64,000 nt of DNA, taken from the NCBI RefSeq assembly GCF_015477605.1, contig NZ_JADLQX010000020.1:62001-126000 (forward strand), written 5' to 3'. Positions 41,949 through 51,749 of this stretch are shown here, piece by piece (position 1 is the first letter of the stretch; every line of letters starts with the position of its first letter). The translations under genes and the position numbers were made by a program. The DNA is from Nocardia amamiensis. Lineage in GTDB: Bacteria > Actinomycetota > Actinomycetes > Mycobacteriales > Mycobacteriaceae. Below the pieces are notes generated by a model. It was given only the letters and a program-made list of their open reading frames with translations, had not been told where the DNA came from and made no database searches.

Positions 41949-42402
41949 CCGCCTCTCGTGAGAGCCCGCTGCCGGGCTGTGGTCCTCGCGACGGCGACGG
42001 CTCGCATACGACGACTCGGGTGACATTCGCCAGAACAGCAAGCGTGCTTCGCACCTGTGGTGCTGTTGTCCCGCGGACACGATCTAATCGACCCCCGGCA
42101 CCCTACTCGCGTCTGATCGCCGTCGCGTCCGCGAGGAAGTCACCAGCGAACCCATCCGACCGCGGCCACCAAAAGGCGGCGAACATCTGGTCTCGTGAGG
42201 TCACACATGCAACCACATCAGCGCCAGCCCATTCCCGAGCGCAGCGGCATCTAGCACTTCCCCGGTTCGCGACCGGCTCGTATCCGAGTGACCGACGCGT
42301 CCGCGCCGAAGTCGGCAGCGGCACTCGTCCGACCCGCCCAGACTTTTATCGGTCAGGGCGCTGCGAACAGGCAGCACCGCAGGCGCTGCACATCGAACAC
42401 GG
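41949..42402. other. Intergenic region between convergent DUF6542 and ispH
   Basis: 454 bp in which no supported gene, RNA or clear terminator hairpin was seen. Confidence 0.4.
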
Positions 42403-43407
42403 TCAGCGGCGGGCCTCGCGCAGTTCACGCGGCAGCGCGAAGACGAGCGTCTCGTTGGCCGTGGTGACCGGCTGGACATCGCCGTAGCCGTGCTCGGCCA
42501 GCATGTCCAGAACGCCGCGGACCAGGATCTCGGGGACCGACGCGCCCGAGGTGATGCCGATCGTGCGGACGCCATCGAGCCAGGCCGGGTCGACCTCGCG
42601 AGCGAAGTCCACCAGATGGGCGGCCTTGGCGCCCGCCCCGAGCGCGACCTCGACCAAGCGCACCGAGTTCGAGGAGTTGCGGGAGCCGACCACGATCACC
42701 AGGTCGCATTCCGGCGCCATCGCCTTCACCGCGACCTGACGGTTCTGCGTGGCGTAGCAGATGTCGTCGCTGGGCGGGTCCTGCAGGCCGGGGAAACGCT
42801 GCCGCAGCCGCTGCACCGTCTCCATCGTCTCGTCCACGCTCAGCGTGGTCTGCGAGAGCCAGATCACCTTCGACTCGTCACGCACGGTGACCTTGTCCAC
42901 CGCGTCCGGCCCGTCGACCAGCTGGACGTGCTCGGGCGCCTCACCGGCGGTGCCCTCGACCTCCTCGTGGCCCTCGTGGCCGATCAGCAGGATGTCGTAG
43001 TCGTCGCGGGCGAACCGCTTGGCCTCCTGGTGCACCTTGGTGACCAGCGGGCAGGTCGCGTCGATGGTGTGCAGACTGCGCGCCGCGGCGGACTCGTGCA
43101 CAGCGGGGGAGACGCCGTGCGCGGAGAAGACGACGACCGCACCCTCGGGGACCTCGTCGGTCTCGTCCACGAAGACCACGCCGCGCTCGCGCAGCGTCTC
43201 CACAACGTGCCGGTTGTGCACGATCTCCTTGCGCACGTAGATCGGGGCGCCGTGCTTTTCCAACGCCTTCTCGACGGTTTCGACGGCACGGTCGACGCCG
43301 GCGCAGTACCCACGCGGCTCGGCGAGCAGTACGCGCTTTCCGCCGTCGGCGTTCGCGACGCCTGCCGAGCGGGCGATTCCGACGTTCAAGGGAATGGCCG
43401 AAGACAT
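42403..43407 (-). CDS. ispH: 4-hydroxy-3-methylbut-2-enyl diphosphate reductase
   Basis: A 334-residue [4Fe-4S] enzyme that makes IPP and DMAPP from HMBPP, the last step of the MEP isoprenoid pathway. The three cluster cysteines are present: Cys35 (PRGYCAGVDRA), Cys119 (DATCPLVTK) and Cys217 (DDICYATQNRQ). Substrate-binding AHGVSP and GSRNSSNS are intact. TATCCT 6 nt before the ATG gives a leaderless-type start and excludes the upstream in-frame codons. Homolog of LytB2 (Rv1110). Confidence 0.96.
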   Translation of the reverse strand: MSSAIPLNVGIARSAGVANADGGKRVLLAEPRGYCAGVDRAVETVEKALEKHGAPIYVRKEIVHNRHVVETLRERGVVFVDETDEVPEGAVVVFSAHGVSPAVHESAAARSLHTIDATCPLVTKVHQEAKRFARDDYDILLIGHEGHEEVEGTAGEAPEHVQLVDGPDAVDKVTVRDESKVIWLSQTTLSVDETMETVQRLRQRFPGLQDPPSDDICYATQNRQVAVKAMAPECDLVIVVGSRNSSNSVRLVEVALGAGAKAAHLVDFAREVDPAWLDGVRTIGITSGASVPEILVRGVLDMLAEHGYGDVQPVTTANETLVFALPRELREARR

Positions 43408-43692
43408 GCCCACAGGATACGTGCGGCCCGGGGGCTCGCCACGTCGGGGAGTTGTCCGTCACATCGCCGCCGCACCGGCCGCGAGCTGGGCCGGAAGATC
43501 ACCGAGAAACATGCGGCAGCGACGCGCGGGTACCGGCGGCGAATGCCGGCGGCGGTACCAGCGGACTATTCTCCGCATATGAGCGCAGCGCCGCGAAATT
43601 CCGGCCGATCCGCCACGCGCCGGGGCGGACGGATATTCGGACGGCGTACACCCCTCCTTTGCATAACACACCATTTCGGGCAGGCTAGGACC

Positions 43693-44355
43693 ATGTTTCG
43701 ACCACCCTTTCTGGCCCGGGTCGCCGCCGGCGCCGCCGTATACGCCCTCGAGGAAACCCGCCGGCTACCCACGGCGGCAATGAATTTCCCGATCACGGCC
43801 ATCAGTCAGCTGCTGCAGACGACGATGCACGTTCAGCAGTTCGTGACCAGCCTGGCCCTGAAGGGCGACACGGTTTTCGACCGCTTGTCCGACCGCCCGG
43901 TCGAACAGCCGGAGTGGGCCACGTTCGACGAAGACCTCGACGACGATGCGAGCCCCGCCGCTCACCACACCAGCCGATTCGACCTCTACGCCGCCGACGA
44001 GCCCGACCCGGCCCGCACGCCGGAAACCTTCCCCGCCGACGCCACCCGCGCCACCGAGACCAACGGCCACACCACATCGGCGCCGACCGTCGATGCTCCG
44101 GCCGAGCCGAAAACCGCTGAGGCGGAATCCGATTCGGATCCCAAGCCGGCCGCGGACACGCCCGAGATCGTGGAACCGGAAGTCGCCACCCGGTACGACT
44201 ACCTCAACATGACCCTGGCCCAGCTGCGCGCCCGGCTGCGCATGCTGACCGTCGACGACCTCGTCGCGCTGCTGGAGTACGAGCAGCAGACCCGCGCCAG
44301 GGCGGCATTCGTGACCATGCTGACGAACCGGATCGCCACCGTTCGAGCCCAGTGA
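43693..44355 (+). CDS. Lipid-droplet-associated-type protein (Rv1109c-like)
   Basis: A 220-residue protein. The N-terminal 60 residues (AVYALEETRRLPTAAMNFPI, then SQLLQTTMHVQQFVTSLALK) form amphipathic helices of the kind that bind lipid droplets or membranes. An acidic Ala/Pro/Asp-rich linker follows, and a conserved C-terminal helical domain (YDYLNMTLAQLRARLRMLTV, DDLVALLEYEQQTRARAAF). TTGCAT, 16 bp, CAGGCT and 6 nt lead to the ATG. Its stop overlaps the xseA start by 4 bp, so it heads the xseAB operon. Confidence 0.7.
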   Translation: MFRPPFLARVAAGAAVYALEETRRLPTAAMNFPITAISQLLQTTMHVQQFVTSLALKGDTVFDRLSDRPVEQPEWATFDEDLDDDASPAAHHTSRFDLYAADEPDPARTPETFPADATRATETNGHTTSAPTVDAPAEPKTAEAESDSDPKPAADTPEIVEPEVATRYDYLNMTLAQLRARLRMLTVDDLVALLEYEQQTRARAAFVTMLTNRIATVRAQ

Positions 44356-45701
44356 CCGACCCTCGGACACCCCCTTCGCCGACGGTTGGCCGGGAAACCT
44401 CCGGCCGACCCGCCGCCGCACCGGCCAACTCCGCCGAGCATCCCTGGCCGGTGCGTTCCGTGGCCGTCAAGGTCGCACAGTGGATCGACCGGCTCGGCAG
44501 CATCTGGGTGGAGGGCCAGATCACCCAGATCAATCTGCGCCCCGGCACGCGCACCGCGTTCCTCGTGCTACGCGATCCGTCCGCCGACATGTCCCTCTCC
44601 GTGACCTGCGATCCGGACCTCATCCGCAACTCCCCTCTCCCGCTGCATGAGGGCAGCCGGGTGGTGGTCTACGGCAAACTCTCCTTCTTCACCGGACGCG
44701 GCACGATCTCGTTGCGCGTGCTCGAGATCCGGCCGGTCGGGATCGGGGAACTGCTCGCGCGCATCGAGCGACTGAAGGCGCTGCTGGACGCCGAGGGCCT
44801 GTTCGATCCCCGGCTCAAGCGCCCGCTTCCGTTCCTGCCCGGGACGATCGGCCTGATCACCGGCCGCGCGAGTGCGGCGGAGCGCGATGTGCTGAGCGTC
44901 GCGCGCAATCGATGGCCTGCGGTGCGTTTCGAGATCCGCAACACCGCCGTACAGGGACCGACCGCGGTGCCGCAGATGCTCGCCGCGCTGGCCGAACTCG
45001 ATCGCCACCCCGCCGTCGAGGTGATCGTGCTCGCGCGCGGCGGCGGGAGCGTGGAAGACCTGCTGCCGTTCTCCGACGAGGCGTTGTGCCGCGCCATCGT
45101 GGCCGCGACGACTCCGATCGTGAGCGCGGTCGGCCACGAACCCGACAATCCGCTCAGCGACTTCGTCGCCGATCTGCGCGCGGCCACCCCGACCGACGCC
45201 GCCAAGCGCATCGTCCCGGACGCCGCCGCCGAGCTGGCCTGCGTCGGTGAGCTGCGCGACCGCGCCGCCGCCGCACTGCGCGGCTGGGTCGACCGCGAGA
45301 CCAGCGCGCTCGCCCAGCTGCGGTCACGGCCGGTGCTCGCCGACCCGCTGCGCGAGATCGACCGCCGTCAGGAAGAGATCGATCGTCTGCGCACGTCGGC
45401 GCGCCGCTGCGCCGAGCACTCCATTCGCACCGAATCCACCGCGACCGGGCATCTGCGGGAGAAACTCACGGCGGTGGGACCCGCCGCGACGCTGGCCCGT
45501 GGCTACGCTGTCGTACAGCGCGTCACCGGCCGGGAGCGGGTGGTGGTGCGTTCGATCGAGGACGCTCCCCCGGGCAGCCAGCTGCGCATCCGAGTCGCCG
45601 ACGGCGCCGTCACGGCCGCCGCGCTCGGCGCCGAGGCGCTCGGCACGACACCGACACAGGGAGGAACTGACCTTGGCCGAGACCGGCAAGTCAGCGGATA
45701 A
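44352..45701 (+). CDS. xseA: Exodeoxyribonuclease VII large subunit
   Basis: A 449-residue catalytic subunit that degrades single-stranded DNA together with XseB. N-terminal OB fold (IWVEGQITQINLRPGTRTAF); catalytic region with RGGGSVEDLLPFSDEALCRA and VGHEPDNPLSDFVADLRAAT; C-terminal helical part for XseB binding ends in ARGYAVVQRVTGRE. GTG start overlaps the previous stop as GTGA. Confidence 0.96.
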   Translation: MTDPRTPPSPTVGRETSGRPAAAPANSAEHPWPVRSVAVKVAQWIDRLGSIWVEGQITQINLRPGTRTAFLVLRDPSADMSLSVTCDPDLIRNSPLPLHEGSRVVVYGKLSFFTGRGTISLRVLEIRPVGIGELLARIERLKALLDAEGLFDPRLKRPLPFLPGTIGLITGRASAAERDVLSVARNRWPAVRFEIRNTAVQGPTAVPQMLAALAELDRHPAVEVIVLARGGGSVEDLLPFSDEALCRAIVAATTPIVSAVGHEPDNPLSDFVADLRAATPTDAAKRIVPDAAAELACVGELRDRAAAALRGWVDRETSALAQLRSRPVLADPLREIDRRQEEIDRLRTSARRCAEHSIRTESTATGHLREKLTAVGPAATLARGYAVVQRVTGRERVVVRSIEDAPPGSQLRIRVADGAVTAAALGAEALGTTPTQGGTDLGRDRQVSG

Positions 45702-45948
45702 GGAGGCGAAGGGCGCCGACCCCGCCGACGAACTGGCCGAGATCGCCGGCTTCGGCTACGAACGCGCCCGCGACGAACTGGTCAACGTGGTGAAGATGCT
45801 CGAGCAGGGTGGCCTCGACCTGGACGAATCCCTCGCCCTGTGGGAACGCGGCGAGGCACTGGCCAACCGCTGCGAAGAGCACCTGGCGGGTGCGCGCAAA
45901 CGCGTGGAGGACGCGCTGCACCGCTCCGACCTGGAACAGCGCGAATGA
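45673..45948 (+). CDS. xseB: Exodeoxyribonuclease VII small subunit
   Basis: A 91-residue helical protein: FGYERARDELVNVVKMLEQG, then LDLDESLALWERGEALANRC is the family signature. The start is a TTG with GGGAGGA 8 nt upstream; it lies inside the 3' end of xseA (29-bp overlap). XseB subunits bind along the XseA coiled coil. Confidence 0.93.
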   Translation: MAETGKSADKEAKGADPADELAEIAGFGYERARDELVNVVKMLEQGGLDLDESLALWERGEALANRCEEHLAGARKRVEDALHRSDLEQRE

Positions 45949-46289
45949 CCATCCGCCGCGCCACCCCGGACATCCGCACCACCGACCTGGCCGCCAGCCG
46001 CGACTTCTACCGGCTGCTCGGCTTCCAAGAGGCGATGGACCTGGGTTGGGTCGTGACGATGGCGTCCCCATCCAACCCGACCGCCCAAGTCCTGCTCGTC
46101 GGCCCGGACGCCGAACAGCTACAGCCGGACATGAGCGTGGAGGTCGACGATGTCGACGCCGTACACGAGGCGATGACCGCCGCGGGCGCCGACATCGTCT
46201 ATTCCCTGCGCGACGAGCCGTGGGGCGTACGCCGCTTCTTCGTCCGCGACCCCAGCGGAACCATCGTCAACGTGGTGACCCACCGCTGA
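45945..46289 (+). CDS. VOC family protein
   Basis: A 114-residue vicinal-oxygen-chelate protein (DIRTTDLAASRDFYRLLGFQ at the start, RRFFVRDPSGTIVNVVTHR at the end). The ATG overlaps the xseB stop as ATGA, so it is carried in the xseAB operon although its role there is unknown. Confidence 0.88.
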   Translation: MTIRRATPDIRTTDLAASRDFYRLLGFQEAMDLGWVVTMASPSNPTAQVLLVGPDAEQLQPDMSVEVDDVDAVHEAMTAAGADIVYSLRDEPWGVRRFFVRDPSGTIVNVVTHR

Positions 46290-46301
46290 CCGGCAGCCGA
46301 A

Positions 46302-46868
46302 TCAGGGCTTCAGCGGCTGGGCGGCGGTGATCGCCTGGGCCAGGGTGGTGAAGGCCGCCTGGTTGCCCGCGCCGGTGATCAGCACACGGGACTGGCCGAG
46401 ATCGGCGATCCACGCGGTCTCCGAACCCTTTTCGGCGTAGACGATCCACTTCTGCGCACCGATCTGCTCGGTGCCGCTGGCGTACCGGGATCCGAGCACG
46501 AACCGAGCCAGCGCCTCCTCGGTCGCGTTGCTCTGGGTGAACCGCATGTAGGTACTCTGCGGCGTGATGTAGCCGACGGTGCTGACCGGTCCGCCGCCGG
46601 TGCCGCCGATGGATTCGCGGCTGCCGGAGTTCGGCGTCCAGTCCGCGGGCACAGCCGGGTTGCGGATCGGGAACGGCAGGGATCGGGCGTCGGCGGTGAG
46701 CGCGGCCTGCACGTCGAAATGCGGGATCTTCCCCTGCGTCGGACCGTTCGCGGCGAAACTGCACTGGCTGGCCAGGCCCGCGAACACCACGGCGATCAGC
46801 ACCAGCGGGATCAGCGACCAGAACAGATCCCGGTAGTCGTTCATGATGCGTGGCTTTTGGTAGGACAC
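46302..46868 (-). CDS. DUF4245 membrane-anchored protein (Rv1100-type)
   Basis: A 188-residue protein with one N-terminal membrane segment (FWSLIPLVLIAVVFAGLASQ, about residues 15-34) and an extracytoplasmic domain that matches DUF4245. GATACT lies 6 nt before the GTG, a leaderless-type start. Divergent from glpX, as in mycobacteria. Function unknown. Confidence 0.82.
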   Translation of the reverse strand: MSYQKPRIMNDYRDLFWSLIPLVLIAVVFAGLASQCSFAANGPTQGKIPHFDVQAALTADARSLPFPIRNPAVPADWTPNSGSRESIGGTGGGPVSTVGYITPQSTYMRFTQSNATEEALARFVLGSRYASGTEQIGAQKWIVYAEKGSETAWIADLGQSRVLITGAGNQAAFTTLAQAITAAQPLKP

Positions 46869-47042
46869 GCTCCCAGTATCCACTCGTGCGGCGATGCGCA
46901 CCCGCGCACCCCGAGCACCCGCAGGTCACCCGAACCAGGGGTGTACGACCGTGCCACGTCGATGCGCGACCGCTCACTCCATCGCTGGGGACCGAATGAG
47001 ACAATTGACCGGTACGTACCGACGCACAGGAGGCACCCCGCA

Positions 47043-48086
47043 ATGACGGCAACTTCCCCCAACCCCAGCCGCCGCGAGGCGCCCGACCGTAACCTCGCAC
47101 TCGAACTGGTCCGCGTGACCGAGGCCGGGGCGATGGCCGCGGGCCGGTGGGTCGGACGCGGCGACAAGGAGGGGGGCGACGGCGCCGCCGTCGACGCCAT
47201 GCGGCAGCTGGTCAGCTCGGTGTCCATGCGCGGCGTCGTCGTCATCGGCGAGGGCGAGAAGGACGAGGCGCCGATGCTGTACAACGGCGAAGCCGTCGGC
47301 GACGGCACCGGCCCGGAAGTGGACTTCGCGGTGGACCCGATCGACGGCACCACGCTGATGTCCAAGGGCGTGCCCGGCGCGATCTCCGTGCTCGCGGTCG
47401 CCGAGCGCGGCGCGATGTTCGACCCGTCGGCGGTGTTCTACATGCACAAGATCGCCGTCGGCCCCGAAGCCGCCGATGTGATCGATATCTCGGCCCCGAT
47501 CGGCGAGAACATCCGCCGGGTCGCCAAGGCGAAGAACTCCTCGAAGTCCGACCTGACCGTCTGCATCCTGGACCGTCCCCGGCACGCCGAGCTGATCCAG
47601 CAGGTGCGTGACGCGGGCGCGCGCATCCGCCTGATCTCCGACGGCGACGTCGCCGGCGCGATCGCCGCCGCCCGCCCGGACTCCGGCACCGACATCCTGG
47701 TCGGCATCGGCGGCACGCCCGAGGGCATCATCGCCGCCGCCGCGATGCGCTGTATGGGCGGCGCGCTGCAGGGCATGCTCGCCCCGAAGGACGACGCGGA
47801 ACGGCAGAAGGCGCTCGACGCGGGCCACGACCTCGACCGCGTGCTCAGCACCGAAGACCTGGTCTCCGGTGACAACATCTTCTTCTGCGCCACCGGCATC
47901 ACCGACGGCGACCTGCTGCGCGGCGTGCGTTACTTCGGCGGCGGCGCGTCGACCCACTCGATCGTCATGCGCTCGAAGTCCGGCACCGTCCGCATGATCG
48001 ACGCTTACCACCGCCTGACCAAGCTCCACGAGTACTCGTCGGTCGACTTCATCGGCGACGAGCACGCGGTCCCGCCGCTGCCGTAA
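47043..48086 (+). CDS. glpX: Class II fructose-1,6-bisphosphatase
   Basis: A 347-residue gluconeogenic phosphatase (Rv1099c-type). Metal and substrate motifs are present: VVIGEGEKDEAPMLYNGE, the core DFAVDPIDGTTLMSKGVPGA, and GIGGTPEGIIAAAAMRCMGG. CAGGAGG lies 9 nt before the ATG. In this group it is the main or only FBPase and is needed for growth on fatty acids or glycerol. Confidence 0.96.
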   Translation: MTATSPNPSRREAPDRNLALELVRVTEAGAMAAGRWVGRGDKEGGDGAAVDAMRQLVSSVSMRGVVVIGEGEKDEAPMLYNGEAVGDGTGPEVDFAVDPIDGTTLMSKGVPGAISVLAVAERGAMFDPSAVFYMHKIAVGPEAADVIDISAPIGENIRRVAKAKNSSKSDLTVCILDRPRHAELIQQVRDAGARIRLISDGDVAGAIAAARPDSGTDILVGIGGTPEGIIAAAAMRCMGGALQGMLAPKDDAERQKALDAGHDLDRVLSTEDLVSGDNIFFCATGITDGDLLRGVRYFGGGASTHSIVMRSKSGTVRMIDAYHRLTKLHEYSSVDFIGDEHAVPPLP

Positions 48087-48560
48087 CTTTTTGCAGCACC
48101 TGCGGCGCTGCGTGTTCGCGGCCCACTTATGGCTCGTGTCGGAGCGACCGCCGCTAGCGACTTCGTCGCGGACGCGACGGCCACTCCGACACGAGCCGGG
48201 CCGGGAACGGACAATGCCCGGTCTCGCTGCGATCGAAAACCGCAGATTGGCCGAGTGGGCGCGTATCGCCGTATCCGCCGACCTCAGCATTCGCGCCAAA
48301 CCTTCGGAGTTGCGGCGACGGGATCGTCCGCTGGCGGCTACACGCGGACGCCGCGGGGGATCGCAGGGGACTTCTCGTGGAGCCGACGGCCGTCGAACCG
48401 TGCCAGACCTCGCCAGCGCTCATAAGTACTCGCATCACTGCATTCGGTCCGATGGTGCTTCCTTCGACGCCCTATTCCCGGGTGCGGCCCGCCGCCGGTG
48501 TGCGAATGACCTCAGGCGTGGCAGCCCCATCGGGGGCGGGTGCGGCATAAGGTCGGAAAT
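48087..48560. other. Intergenic region between glpX and fum
   Basis: 474 bp with a long hairpin-forming repeat at its left end and the fum promoter at its right end. A frame in between (48220-48540) is open but has no supported start or family. Confidence 0.45.
48131..48197. repeat. 14-bp perfect inverted repeat after glpX
   Basis: GGCTCGTGTCGGAG (48131-48144) and its exact complement (48184-48197) enclose 39 nt that can form an inner stem (GCGACttcGTCGC). It may serve as terminator or be a dispersed palindromic element; no T-run follows. Confidence 0.6.
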
Positions 48561-49964
<1,404 letters not shown>

Positions 49965-49977
49965 GCTCCACCGAAAG

Positions 49978-50008
49978 CAACGCCACCTCGGTCACCGAGG
50001 TGGCGTTG
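49978..50008. terminator. Bidirectional terminator between fum and desA2
   Basis: CAACGCCACCTCGGT and its exact complement are separated by one base, giving a 31-bp near-perfect hairpin 14 bp after the fum stop and 25 bp from the desA2 stop. It serves two convergent genes. Confidence 0.88.
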
Positions 50009-50032
50009 ATCGTCCGCGGAAAAAGCTTTCGG

Positions 50033-50890
50033 TCAGTCCCGCAGGTGGGCGAGTTCGTCGCGGGCCAGCTGGCCGTCCGGACCGAAATCGGTGCGGGTGA
50101 AGACGTTCCACCGCTTCAGCAGCGGAGCGAACACCAGCTCGCCCTCTTTGGTGCGGTCGTAGACGCCCGCCTCGGCGAGCACGTCGTCGCTGCTTCGGCC
50201 GTCGGGCATAGTCACGGAGGGGACCTGGAAATCGGCGATCCGGTCCGCGATGGCGCGGATGGCCTGGTCCGGCACCAGGTCGAGAGCCGCGGCGATCAGG
50301 TCGGCGAAGACGACGGACTGCAGCTCGTCGTCCAGCGCGATCCGCTCGGCGATGGCGGTGACCTGCGGGTTCTCCTGCAGGGCGGCGATGTTGCGGTGCC
50401 GGACCGCGCTGGCCGCCTCCTCGAACGCGCAGGCGGCCAGCACGTCGAGCAGGTGCAGCGCCGGACGGCGGAAGCCCTTGGTCATGTGCTCCATGCGCAG
50501 CCGCTCCAGCTCCACCGGATCGACCGCCCTGGTGACCATGAGGTAGTTGCGGATCATGATCTCGTGCCGGTTCTCCTCGGCCGTCCAGCGGCCGACCCAG
50601 CGCCACCACGCGCCGGTGCGCAGATACTTGCCCACCTCACGGTGATACGAGGGCAGGTTGTCGGCGATCAGCACGGAGACGGTCAAGGCCAGTTTGGCGG
50701 TTTCGCTGAGCTCGGACTGCTCCGGCGCCCAGTCGGTGCCGCCGAGGAATGCGAAGTTGCGCCCGTTGTCCCACGGCACGAAGTCGTGCGGCTGCCACCC
50801 CTCGGCGGCATCGATGTGCTTGCGCAGAATCAGTTCTACGTCCACCGCGAGGGATTCGAGCAGTTCGCGGTCGGTTAGGAGAGTTTGCAC
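50033..50890 (-). CDS. desA2: Acyl-ACP desaturase-like protein, DesA2 type
   Basis: A 285-residue ferritin-like helical protein matching mycobacterial DesA2 (Rv1094). The first di-iron ligand motif EENRH is present (RWTAEENRHEIMIRNYLM). Where standard desaturases have a second E-x-x-H, here the segment reads FEEAASAVRHRNIAA, so one iron ligand pattern is altered. DesA2-type proteins have an unresolved role, and desaturase activity is not certain. TAGGTT lies 6 nt before the GTG start. Convergent with fum. Confidence 0.88.
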   Translation of the reverse strand: MQTLLTDRELLESLAVDVELILRKHIDAAEGWQPHDFVPWDNGRNFAFLGGTDWAPEQSELSETAKLALTVSVLIADNLPSYHREVGKYLRTGAWWRWVGRWTAEENRHEIMIRNYLMVTRAVDPVELERLRMEHMTKGFRRPALHLLDVLAACAFEEAASAVRHRNIAALQENPQVTAIAERIALDDELQSVVFADLIAAALDLVPDQAIRAIADRIADFQVPSVTMPDGRSSDDVLAEAGVYDRTKEGELVFAPLLKRWNVFTRTDFGPDGQLARDELAHLRD

Positions 50891-50987
50891 CGAGACAACC
50901 TAGCGGCTTGGCCCGCGAAGCGGGGTGGATGGATGGGACGGATTGGCAAACCGGGACCGCCCGGCGGCCCCGACGCCGGAAACCGGG

Positions 50988-51566
50988 TTACGACTTCGGC
51001 GTGACGGTGATAGTACCGTCCACCCAGGTGATGGTGCCGCCGGTAAAATCGCTCTGCTTGCCGCCGGGGATGTCCTTCTCGTCGCTGATCGGATAGCCGA
51101 GCCTGCCGCCCGGGCCGCCGTTCTCCTCCCAGGCCTTGCGGATCTCCCCCCAGACGACATAGGGCTCACTATCCTTGGCCTCGGCGATCGTGCCGCCTAC
51201 GAAGTCCTGGAAGTCGCCCTCGTCGGGACCGTCCTCCTGCGCTTGCAGGGGCAGGCCGAGCGGTCCGGTCGGGCCGCCGCTCTGGATGTACTTGTCATAG
51301 ATGTCGCCGGAGACGGTGATCTCGCCCGCCGGGGTCATGATCCTGGTCTCCTCCGCGGCGGCGCCCGGTGTGCCCGTGGTGTTGCGATCTTCGTCGTCGG
51401 TTGCGGTGGCCGCGGTGGTGGTGGTCGGCGACGCGATGGTGGTCATCCAGGTGGTCGTGGTCGCGGCGGTATCCGCGTCCTCGTCGTCCCCGCAGCCGGC
51501 CACGACCAGCCCTGCCGCGGCGAGCACTGCGGTGAATCCAGCCGTTCGTCGAGCGAAGTGGTGCAT
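50988..51566 (-). CDS. LGFP-repeat lipoprotein
   Basis: A 192-residue secreted lipoprotein started at the second ATG, which has GAGAGG 6 nt upstream. Signal peptide ends VVAGC (Cys near residue 25), then a Thr-rich linker (TTTTAATATDDEDRNTTG) and two LGFP-type repeats (YIQSGGPTGPLGLPLQAQED and WEENGGPGGRLGYPISDEKD). LGFP repeats occur in cell-wall-associated proteins of mycolata and are thought to anchor to the envelope. Follows phoH2 but is separated by a terminator hairpin. Confidence 0.86.
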   Translation of the reverse strand: MHHFARRTAGFTAVLAAAGLVVAGCGDDEDADTAATTTTWMTTIASPTTTTAATATDDEDRNTTGTPGAAAEETRIMTPAGEITVSGDIYDKYIQSGGPTGPLGLPLQAQEDGPDEGDFQDFVGGTIAEAKDSEPYVVWGEIRKAWEENGGPGGRLGYPISDEKDIPGGKQSDFTGGTITWVDGTITVTPKS

Positions 51567-51642
51567 GTCCATCCTCTCGCAAGGGGCTACCGCACACCAC
51601 GGGCTCGGTGACGCCGCGGGTAGCCTCGGCCGACTGCCGGCG

Positions 51643-51677
51643 ATGACCCGGTGATCGACAAGTGATCACCGGGTCAT
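51643..51677. terminator. Hairpin after phoH2
   Basis: ATGACCCGGTGATC and its exact complement flank a 7-nt loop, 73 bp beyond the phoH2 stop and before the LGFP gene. A strong 14-bp stem, so most phoH2 transcripts should stop here. Confidence 0.75.
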
Positions 51678-51749
51678 ACCGAACAGCTATCGCGGCAGAT
51701 AGTACCGCCGGATAGGAGGTGAATCACGCTGCTGGACGGCGCGCCTCGG

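Noticed and set aside
40101..42080. Long minus-strand frame across the sbcD-DUF6542 gap
   Set aside because: Runs antisense to DUF6542 and through a different frame of sbcD; Arg-rich shadow composition.
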